From NCBI RefSeq assembly GCF_037975245.1, contig NC_092572.1, positions 27,575,989-27,639,988 on the forward strand: 64,000 nt of DNA. Reading direction: 5' to 3'. Shown here piece by piece: positions 30,655 to 40,900 of this stretch; positions within the stretch are counted from its first letter, which is position 1, and the number at the start of each line of letters is the position of its first letter. Source of the stretch: Apostichopus japonicus (taxonomy: Eukaryota > Echinodermata > Holothuroidea > Aspidochirotida > Stichopodidae). Position numbers and translations under genes: made by a program. The notes under the pieces were generated by a model that worked only from the letters and a program-made list of their open reading frames with translations, was not told the origin of the DNA and did no database searches.

Positions 30655-31340
30655 ATATTGCGACGAGCCCGGCTCCTCCGACAGGTAATATTGTATCGGG
30701 ACTCGCCATAGAAAGGTACTGGGGTTATCTTTATGCCGTATTTATGCTTCTTCAGGAGACGTCTCGAACGGAAGATAGAGGAAAACAATGAGTTCACAGA
30801 AAAGCAACTTGACAAGATAGGATTTGATTTGGTGATTCGTTATAATTCCTTTCTCTGTCAATTCTCTTCTCTAATTAAATAAAATAACAATGATTTGACT
30901 CCGTCAATTACGCAATTCGAAGGGGTGATGAAATGGTGACGAAGTAAAAAACTTGCGGGAACATGCCGCCTTTTAAACCTTACTCCAACGAAAATCCCAC
31001 TGCGCACAATCAGAAGGCAGCCAAGCTCATCCTGCATTAACTTAACGATATAAAAATTAGTCTAGGAAGCACTGATCTGCCCTGATTGGTTGGGAGTTTG
31101 GAAGTCCACCCCTTTCCTATGGAAACTTCCATACCACGTGAGAAGAACCTTCTCGAATGTTCTACAGACACATCGAATCTATGTTGGGAAAAGGCCCTGT
31201 GACAAGATTCAATAAGATAGTTAAAGTTCTCGTGGGAAAACTGATTCCTTGACCTAGATAAATATATAATGGGCCTGTAAGGTGTCTCGATGGAGTGTTT
31301 CGGTAACATCAAAGAGGCAGTATTACTAATTCATAAAAAT
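30655..31340 (-). mobile_element. ~0.69-kb insertion in the minisatellite, solo-LTR-like
   Basis: This non-repetitive block interrupts the array at a unit boundary. Its ends are short inverted repeats: TGTAATATTGC at 30,658 and GCAGTATTACTA at 31,318-31,329. Read on the minus strand it carries heat-shock elements (31,162-31,122), a CCAAT box in CCCAACCAATC (about 31,084-31,094) and a TATAT-rich patch (about 31,050), a promoter-like order. Size, inverted ends and internal promoter signals fit a solo LTR. However, the 5' TG is imperfect, no clear target duplication is visible, and a MITE is possible. Confidence 0.45.
31145..31162. promoter_or_regulatory. Perfect four-unit heat-shock element
   Basis: GAA-CC-TTC-TC-GAA-TG-TTC: four alternating GAA/TTC blocks, each separated by two bases, the canonical binding site for trimeric HSF. 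A further two-unit site (GAA at 31,122, TTC at 31,127) lies 15 bp before it. Twelve fixed bases make chance occurrence in 64 kb unlikely. Confidence 0.7.
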
Positions 31341-31725
31341 ATATACTCTTACTAGGTACATTACAGCCTTGTAGCTTCCTATCATGTCTGTATACTCTTA
31401 CTATGTACATGACAGCCTTGTCCATTCCTATCATGTATATATATATACTCTTACCATGTACATTACAACCTCATCGCCTCCTATTATGTATATATACTCT
31501 TACTATGCACATTACAACCTCATCGCCTCCTATCATGTTAAAACTCTTACTATGTACATTGTAGCCTTGTCGTTTCCTTCCATGCCTTTATACTCTTTCT
31601 ATGTACATTACAACCTCATCGCCTCCTATCATGTATATATATATTCTTACTAGGTTCATTGCAGCCTTTTCACTTCCTATCATGTTTATATACTCCTACT
31701 TTGTTCATCACAGCCTTTTCTCATT

Positions 31726-32797
31726 AGTTTTGTGCCCCCCTCCCTCCACCATTGTCAATTTGTTCATTCTCGTGTTACAACATTAATTCCATTTGGAACA
31801 ATATCTTCCATTAAATGGCAATCATGACCCATTTAATTTTCACTGTTGCTGAAGTGATTATCTCGAATATTAACTCATTTTTGCCTCATCTGTCTGTCAT
31901 CGAGTATAAAGATGAGAGATTCAGACGAAACGGCACGTCCGCACGGTCAAACTGGTAAAACATGAAGTTTTGCCCTGTTCTGATTTTTATCGACCACTGT
32001 TAGCATCAAATTACCAATTTTCATCTCAGACAGTGTCAGGTCACGCGGTTCTTACCTATCAGTCGTATCGACATTTATTATCACGTGCAAGGTGTCACTT
32101 CTGTACAATTTTGTTTTGCGTCTATCAGACAATTCGTGAAAGTGCGTTCTTCAATTATTTATACAATTTGTTGTCATTTGATGCCACATCGTGTGCTACA
32201 ACCAATACAGGCGATGGGTATTATACTGTACAAACACGAAAAGCATATCTAGTAATGCAACTTTCACTGTTAAATGGATGATCAGGAAGCTTAGAGATGG
32301 GTTTGTCTTATGGATATTTTATTCAAACCTATCACCGACAGTGGCCTAAAGAGGATATTTCGGGATTGATCAAACTAGAACATTATCTGTTTTATAACTA
32401 AAAACGACGTAAATTATAGAAATTAAGTTAGTTTACAATTCTATTCTTAAACAAATCATGACCCGCGAAACAGAGGCGAAACTATCTTCTTCTTTTTTTT
32501 TCTACGTGAGAGGATTTGGTAAGATGTTAGAAGAACTAAGCCCTGTGGTCTTGCAGTGACCTCAAGTAGAGACCAATATTCTTACACCCTCTGTAAAATA
32601 ACTAGTTAAAATCCCCTTTCCCAGAATTTTTAAATTATTTTTTACACCTACTGTGTTGGCGTCCATTATGTTCATTTCAATAACGAGGGCGCCTCACATT
32701 AGCGACGTCAGCGAGCCACATCGTAAGTTAAACAATTTCCCCTTCTGCGTATGAATTGTATACTTGCTGTCGGAGATTGTTCGGAAGTTGATGCAAC
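31726..32797. other. No recognised gene
   Basis: The 103-codon frame at 31,970-32,281 (+) matches no family I recognise and lacks splice context, so it was not called as a gene. Confidence 0.5.
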
Positions 32798-32845
32798 ATG
32801 CCTGAGTGCCAAGCATTTGGTTGTATAAACAGGCGAGGAAGGTGA
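32798..32845 (+). pseudogene. THAP-domain-like N-terminus, interrupted
   Basis: ATG opens a 15-codon frame reading MPECQAFGCINRRGR and then TGA. The M-P-x-C-x-A-x-x-C-x-N-R pattern is the start of the C2CH zinc module of THAP proteins, which occur both in host factors and P-element-like transposases. The downstream C-x2-H half is not found in any frame within 200 bp, so at most this is a broken fragment. It is short enough that coincidence is possible. Confidence 0.3.
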
Positions 32846-33690
32846 TTGGAATGGAAAACAAAATCATGTTACTCCTGACGGGGAAAAGGTTCCCAGAGAA
32901 AAGAGGACCTTTAAAAGGCACACAAGTATCAGGCTTGCCACCGTCGCAGAACTGTTACACTAGTATGGTCAGTACTAGCATCAGATGATTGCCAATGTCG
33001 GCCACGTTTGAGATTTGTTTAGCAAGCTCTGGATCTCGTTGTCTAAGTTCCTCCACCGTATATTCAGGCTCGAATTGATAGCAGTCAAGTCCACATGCAT
33101 CCGTCTCCCTTTAAAACAAAAATCCAGTGTTCCGGAAGAAATGGTTGAATAAATATTAGATTAGTTATCTTGAACGGCGCGTGTAGGATATGGTAGATAG
33201 GTTTCAATGTCGTGAAATAACAGCCGTCGTAAATCCTCGATATTTAGAAAACACATTTACACACGAAAAACATATTTCTTTCTTTTTGCTTGTGTAATAT
33301 TAATTATTGTTAGAATTTGCAACGCTTTTTTCCTCTTGAAAAGCGATATGTGGCTCGCCTACGTCACGAAAAAATGGCGAAGGCCATGTGTGACAATAAA
33401 ATCGATTTTTAGGGTTGAAAGAAATTTGTCAAGCATTGGTGTTGCTTCTGTCGCAAAAAGCGTACTGCGAACACCATGCTCTAAGCAGAAAAGGGTACTG
33501 AGGGTTTATATCTCCTTTAGCCGTCCAGAGCAGATGTCTAAGAGGAGGGGTAATCCCTGTAATAGTAATTTAGTAATATGGACGGTGTTTTAATGTAACG
33601 GAGTTATATATCCTGAAGAATACAATGAAGTAGCATTGATAGCATGTTTGACTGACTATAGTTTGTACAGCACATATACATGTTACATAT
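32846..33690. other. No recognised gene
   Basis: Only chance-length frames, e.g. 33,336-33,593 (+), which is unrecognised. Confidence 0.5.
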
Positions 33691-33694
33691 ATAC

Positions 33695-33860
33695 CGGTGC
33701 TGTAGCCGAATGGAGAAAGGCTTAGCAATCGGGAGGTTCAGGATTCGATCCTCGGCCGGGTCATAGTAAGGTGGGTTTTTCTTCTCAAGAGCAATCTACG
33801 AATTTCGCATGTGAAATGGTTCTCTAAATTGCAAAGATTCCAAATAAAACGTTGACTTGG
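33695..33860 (+). mobile_element. tRNA-derived SINE-like element
   Basis: An A-box-like TAGCCGAATGG at 33,703-33,713 is followed 28 bp later by a B-box-like GGATTCGATCC at 33,741-33,751, the internal pol III promoter layout of a tRNA. The acceptor stem does not pair properly, and a non-tRNA body follows (to a CAAATAAAACG block), so it is a SINE head rather than a working tRNA. No second copy was seen in the window to define its ends. Confidence 0.55.
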
Positions 33861-33934
33861 AAACCACCCGACGTGAAAGTTGTAGTCCCTAATCCCATAT
33901 TCGTGGTCACTTAAGCGTCGTCAAAAACAACTGC

Positions 33935-34060
33935 CTGATTATTATTCTCATTATTATTACTATTATTAGTATTGTTATTATTGTTATTATCATGATTATG
34001 AATTTATGATCATGATCATGATGATCATGATGATGATGATCATGATTATTATTATTATAT
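33935..34060. repeat. ATT/ATC/ATG low-complexity tract
   Basis: Imperfect trinucleotide repeats (TTATTATTA, then GATCATGATGATCATGATG) without coding value. Confidence 0.9.
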
Positions 34061-34464
34061 ATTAATTTGATTCTCTCTGCCAATAGGTGCAGACGGGTGT
34101 TGGATCCCTTCGGTTCCATCCATGGGCTGCGCCCCTCCCCTCCTCCCTCCCTCACACAGAATATCTATATATCTAGTCAAGACAAACTCAAGCAGTCGAT
34201 CAACTCTTCGCCCTTCTAGATTCCCGACATTTTCGCTATCACTTGGAAGTGATTATAGCTCTATGTTTCTACAAAGCATTTAATCGCAAGTGAGACTGCA
34301 ATAGGCCTATCAAATATATGCATGGTGTGTCATTCAGCATTAAACATCCACCAAAATCGACATGAAAAGCTGTTTTCACCAAATTGATAAATACCCATTA
34401 CGTGAGACTACGGTATTATTGCGTTATCATGATAACCTTTACTGTTTTTCTCTTTTCTCTTTAG

Positions 34465-34560
34465 ATGGAGAGGTGATTTTGCTAAAGCAAATAGTTTGGT
34501 GATATCTGTGCTTAGATGAACATCCTAAATTCTTCATAATTCGCCTTGTAAATCGAGATC
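34465..34560 (+). promoter_or_regulatory. 5' UTR of the GPCR first coding exon, with two uORFs
   Basis: A pyrimidine tract ending CTCTTTAG at 34,464 is a good splice acceptor, so the coding exon probably starts here and a non-coding exon lies upstream. Two minimal upstream ORFs precede the start: ATG GAG AGG TGA at 34,465-34,476 and an eight-codon ATG...TAA at 34,516-34,539. Both are closed before the receptor ATG and could reduce its translation. Confidence 0.55.
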
Positions 34561-34944
34561 ATGAATTGCACCAATGAAATGGTTTCGTACCTAGCCGACC
34601 GTATCGACTATAACGATACTAGCGCGGACTACAACTATAACCTTCAGGTCGTTATACACAGTGAGGAGTTCCGCGAAAAATTCGTGCATTTGGGAATTGG
34701 TGAAATGGTGTTAGTTTACACTTTCGCCATGGTATTTTTGGTTGCAATTGGAGGTAATTTGTTGGTTTGCTTTGCAGTGTTACGTAATGAACATATGCAG
34801 ACGGTTACAAACTATTATATCGTCAACTTGGCCATTTCGGACATTCTCATGATTACTCTTTGCATGCCAGCAACAGTAATGGATGACTTTCTGTCTTCTT
34901 GGTACTTCGGAAGTCTCGGATGCAAATTGATCCCATACTTTCAG
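34561..34944 (+). CDS. GPCR coding exon 1 (N-terminus, TM1, TM2)
   Basis: 128 codons from ATG (A at -3) to CAG|GTAAAT. Carries the short extracellular N-terminus, TM1 (about 48-73, GGNLLV), the NEHMQTVTNYY intracellular loop, TM2 with LAISD, ECL1 with SSWYFG, and C121 opening TM3. Confidence 0.93.
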
Positions 34945-37900
34945 GTAAATATTTTTCATTTTGGATTAACCAGCACAGTTATTTCCAGCATGCAGAATGG
35001 GTGTCGTTAGGGGCAGATACGGGATTGTATCTTATATGTATTGTATTGCTTTGTCTTTTCTCTTCTCTCCTCTGCGTGACAAACACACTGTCCCATTTTC
35101 CTTTAGATCTGGCAGACGCACTCACATACCCCCAGACACAATAATTCTGAAAATCTCCGAAACTATCGGCTCATCATCGTCCCTACCTTCAACGATTATT
35201 CCCATGCATGTATGAGAATAATCGTGGAATGCTACATGAGTAGGATGCAAACAATTAGCAGTTGCCACGTGGCGTGCACAAAGGAGGCTGGGGGCTCTGT
35301 TTTTTTTTTATTCAGCCTGGGAGGAATTCGACTACTGCCACAATTCCATAGCCCATTTTCAACCCCACAAAAATATTACACATATTTATTGGCACAGCTT
35401 TATAGTCTTTATAGTCCAAATAAAAAATCCCTGTAATGTCAAGAAATACTTGTGGGGAAAGCAACCACCCCCCCCCAAACATGTGATTCTTTGTCATACA
35501 CAGGGCCACCCCTCCTTTTTAAAGTCTTTCATCTGCCTCTTCCATTAAAACATTTTGCACCTACCTAATTTAGAATCCAATTCTGCCCACCAACCTTCCC
35601 CAATCACCACCCACACAACCCACCTTTGAAATCCTACTCACGCCGCTGTCACGTGGGTGTGAGAGTGTGGCAGAATAATGCATGGGAAGTATTTGGGAAG
35701 TGACCATCATTTTGAATATCTAGCATATGCAAATATCTGTTTTCTTCATTTTGTTGTCAGTATGTCTCGACTTCCGTCTCCATCTTTACACTGGCAGCGA
35801 TAGCAGCGGACAGATACCTGGCTATCTGCTGCCCTCTAAAGTTTCACATCCGCTCTTCACGGACAGTTTGCATCATTGCCTTAATCTGGTCTGTTTCGTT
35901 ATTAATTCCTTCACCTTTGGTAAGTACTTGACTATCACATATCTTTGACTTACATCAATTTAAACATCCGATACACACAGAGAACACAGTTACTACAGTA
36001 AATCTTAAAGCTTTGTCCAAGAATATAAACTGAATCATGCTATGAATCAGTAGCATTACAGTTAGAACTGAGGATATATGTTTAATTCCAACAAATCCAG
36101 TTGTTGGGATATGTTGGAATTACACATATCCTCAGTTCTTACTGTAATCCTAATAGTACATGCTATACTGATTTTATCAGATTTGTCAGCACAATCCAGT
36201 TTTTACTGTGGTAAGAAGTTTCATGATTTACAGTAGTTACTGTTATCTCTGTGTGAATCGGCTAAATTAAAATATTCCAACCTATTTGCTCTACAGATTT
36301 CTCGAATTGCGTTCCATTTATTCCAAATAGGGTCATTGCCGGTAGTTTTCTCCACTTGAGTCAAGTCATGGACTTTTTACATTCACTGAATTTTCTTCAT
36401 GCATAAAAAAAAGGTGACGAACTATTAGCGAGCCACTAAAAGTGAGTCAAAATGAGACCAGGCAGAACCAAGGTCATCTCGCTGAGTTTCTTTGTACATA
36501 GTTCGCATTGTTTTGTACGACTGGGCGGATTAACATTGATGTAATACGGTGTTAAGTTATGACATATAAACGCAGTCCGACTGTTATTACTCGGGGTTGT
36601 TATAGAATATTTTATTTAACTATGTCGATTTATCTCTGTTTATTACAGATTATAATCTATGAATACACGGAGAGTAGTTTCAGCTTCTTGTTCAAAAACC
36701 CTGCTTGGCTTTCAACTTGTTCGGAGGTGTGTTATTCCTTACCGTTTTGGTTTTCTCCAAAGATGTTCACAATAATTGGACACTTTCTTTATTTATCCAA
36801 ATCCAATGATTATTTCAACCTTTTGTCCGTGTTTATAGTATTCAATGACCTTTGATTCAGATGTCCAAACCCCCATTGTAGAAAGTCGAAATGACGTTTA
36901 AAATAATGAGATGTCGACGCTTTGCCTTTGAAAGACAATGGAAAGTACTTCTTTCAAATTTCTTCGAAGCATTCTAAATTTTATTTTATCTTCAAATAAT
37001 GAGGAAAACACTTGTAATATAATTTCTTTGAAATTTTGTGGATGTATTGTACACATGTTATTTGATTTGAACATGGTTTTGGTAAAGAGCAAACATAGTG
37101 TCCAGAGCAGTGTCATCAACTCATTTGTCTAATCACTTTGATTAACGAGCCTTAAGTACAATGGAAATCCTTAGAGCGATAGCATAAATAGAGAAAAACC
37201 AAACTGAACTTATAACCTACGCTTAATAACAATTTCATTTCACTTATAATCATCTTTCAAAGCATTTTAGACAACCGTGTATGATTATCATGGTTGTCAT
37301 CAATAATGATGACTTTCTGACATTCTGTAAGTCGATCAAACGAAAAAACTATTGGTTTGTTAAGTGTTTAACAGCTTTTGGCTGATGTTACCAACAATAT
37401 GAAACATTGACATGCAAATTCATTACATTCCGAGGTCCCAGTACAGCAAAGATAAACGTTTTCAAGCAAAGATAGGACGTTCCAAGTGGCATGCTCTATG
37501 ACTCAGGAAATAGTTTAGAGTTCACACATTTTGTGAAGCATTGTCAAACACTCTGGTGCTTATCTCCTCTTTGAGTACCAATATTGTGTCACAAAGTTTG
37601 AACACTCTCCCCGCCAGCGTATTTGTTTTTCCTAGGACGAATAAGGGCATCGGCCAATCAAATTCCTGGATTCCAAACATGCGACGCTTTCTCAAAAAAA
37701 AAACATGTTGTGAATCTCTTTTTCCTAGTTTTGACCCCAGATTATGAACGACAATCCTTCATGTTCAGGAAGTGGATCCCTAAGCCACTTTCTAAACCCT
37801 AACTCTGATTTCAAACGAATTTGTAAATTCCTGAAAAACGTGAAACCCTTATCCGTCCTAGGAATAAAAATTAGGCTCCCCGCCAACGTGCACATTTAAC

Positions 37901-40900
37901 GGACAGAGGTGTTAAATTGAGGGAGACATTCGGTAACTAACTATTCCGGAGTTCTGTATACGTAGAAAGAAGGTAGATAAGTCGTTACGATTATAACCCT
38001 GCCCAATTAACCTCATTTTCTATGCTGTAATCACAACCTTGCTTCCTTAAAAATGTGCTTCTGTTTGCTTGTATATTTACCAAACTGACTTGATAATGAA
38101 TAATACTTGTAAACATGATCTCGACTTCTAATGGCTCATCACTTTCTCTCATCATTCGTTTTCTACATTCAAGAGCTTATGGTTCGAACAATCCCTGTCG
38201 AAGGTTTACCACATCTGTTTAATATTCATCATGTACGTCATACCACTCTGCGTAATAGCTGTTGCATATGCAATGGTGAGTTTTTGAGCAAACGATCTCT
38301 TTCCCTTTCTTTTTAAAATAGGAAAACAATAAAAAAACAAGTTGAGGCCTATTCTACACATAGTGTATGAGCACTATTTTGCGTTTAGAGCAGTTATTCT
38401 CATACAGTATAGTGTTTATGGCACGTAGATGATCGAATGGCTGAATGGATCCTGAAGAGTGGCTAGTCATCCTGTGAAGCATTGATGAAACTTTACAAAA
38501 GAACTTTAATCAATGAAACGTACATAAATATTGATTTATTCATTTTTTTGGGGGGGGGGGGGTTGTACTGATTGTGAAAAAAACGTTATGTACTAATCCT
38601 TGGCGTAATTCTATAAACCAATCGCTATTTTTACCAGGATTATTCAAGTGACTTAGTGAGAGTGTTATTACTCGCATCATCAAGGGACGTTAAAAGATTG
38701 CATAGCATTTTTACGATGAAAAAGTATAGTCCGATAACCATTCTTTTCATAATTCGAAATGCGATCGTTAAATTATGGCTTTCATGTGAGATCTGCGGTG
38801 TGGGTCCGATGCCCGGTCTTTGCTTAATATTTTTTCCATGGGCACGTAAATTAGCTATCGACATAATTTTGCCCCAAACAAGGTACATAGTGTATAAGCT
38901 TAACACGTTTCGCGAGTGTGGGAAACTCCTCACTTCTTACTTTAACAACCAAAACTTACGAGTGTAACTCTTGCGCGCATGGCGCCTGTTAAATTGTTCA
39001 ATTGTGTTACATATTTTTTACCAAAATATATTTGGGGTATATAATTTATACATATGTAAATATATATATATATTGATAAATAAACACGAATATTCAATGG
39101 AGGAGGACTAAGCCTCGGGCCCCGTCTTCGATCAACACAAATGTTTTATTCTTAACATTCTTACACAGGTATGCATGCGTCTCTGGTCCGCCATACCAAC
39201 CGAAGAAGCCCGTTCACAGCCATCGACAATTCGTTCCTCGAAAATGTTCAACTCTGACAGTAAAAGTCAGAGTACAAAGAGTACAAAGTCGAGTACAGAG
39301 AACCAAAAAGAGTCCAGGAGGAAAGTAGCCCGGATGTTAATATTACTTGTACTCATTTTCGCCGTCTGTTACTTCCTTATGCACGCACTGAATCTTACTA
39401 GGTAGGTAACATTGAGTACGTTATGTGTACACTATAATCAATGTACTTATATGTAGTAAGAACATTAATTTAATCAATTTAGTTAGCAACAAACCTATTA
39501 AACAGCCACTTGAGACAACTTCCTAATGTTAATACCACTCTATACTGTGTTTCCAAATCATGCTTCAAAGCACTCGTACCGGCAGTATGAACAGTTCCTA
39601 TATATATATATGATAGAAACCGGATGTTCATACTTCTCGTAAGTTCTATAAAGCAAAGTACAGAAGAAAGAAATTGTCAGTATTTGCTTTAAAATCAGAA
39701 GCCCATCAACGGAAATGGCTATAAAGTCTAGATCACTTACAATGGTCAACTCCACAGATGCAATACAAAAGTCAACCCCAAAATACAAGGATTTTTTGTT
39801 TAATAATATGTTAAAACAAATTGCATTACAAATTTGACAAGGTCAAATTGAGATAGATAGCATTAATTGGTGTTCTGTTAATTCTTATATGAATCTTTAG
39901 GAACTGGAACTCAATCTCAAATCAACGCACTACAACAACACGCACTAAATACACATTCCTATAGATTAATCAACTTCAACCCCCACTCCTATAACTATAA
40001 CACTGGTTAGGTGTCATGTGTTCACTGAGTACACACCCGAAGTTAACAACGAACTTCTTTAGTAAACATGGTAAACTGCTGCCTCACCCTAAGAATCCTG
40101 GGTAATATAGACCACTCCATCTATTACACAGGGGTGCCCGATATGGAAATCCCAAATCTCATTATTCTTGATTTGGAAAAAAAAAATATGTAATGGAATT
40201 TCTTAGTTGGATCAATAATTACAATCTTAGTTTGAAACTAGGTAGATTTGGTTAATTTTATCGTCGAAAAGTTTTTGTCCAAATAGTCCTTTTATATGAT
40301 ACCACAATCAATTAAGAATAATATGCGTAACTGTGGGAAGATTGATCCTTTAAGTGGGAAGGTGTGCTGGGATCAGTTGACCCGGTGGAGGAATTGGGAT
40401 CATAGGATAGCATATGATTACTTCACCTTGCTAAGGAACAAATGTTCTCTTTAAAGAACAATTATAATATTTATTTCCCCGTGACTACGTGACGCCACTG
40501 ATACCTTCAACAGATTCTGCCAGAACAAGGTGGATTTATACTTGTACAGGTTTTGACTCAAAACAGTCGATGCCGGGAGAGTATTTCCTTACTTCGCGCA
40601 TGCGTTGAATTTGCTGAATATCTCCTCGGAATACAAACCTGATGACACCTTCCTGCTTTCAGCACGTATATTTACTTCCTCTCCGGCTGTGTTGAGAAAA
40701 ATCGCCCTCGAAAAACTGCTAACAATTTTACTTTGAAAACACGTCAGCTACAGTGTCTATCATGTAGACCTATACTATAATACGTGGAGTTTTTGTATGC
40801 GCATGTAGCGTCTTCTGTCTTGTTTTCCCCTCTTTTTGATAGTCTTCTGCATCTTCTTCTTGACGCAGATTTGTGCTTCAGTACGAAGACCATGACTGTG

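Noticed and set aside
31970-32281. 103-codon plus-strand frame
   Set aside because: No recognisable domain, no splice signals, composition near that of neighbouring non-coding DNA.
34899-35215. 81- and 72-codon frames running out of GPCR exon 1
   Set aside because: They lie in other frames across the exon 1 donor into the intron; the in-frame receptor exon ends at a consensus donor at 34,944.
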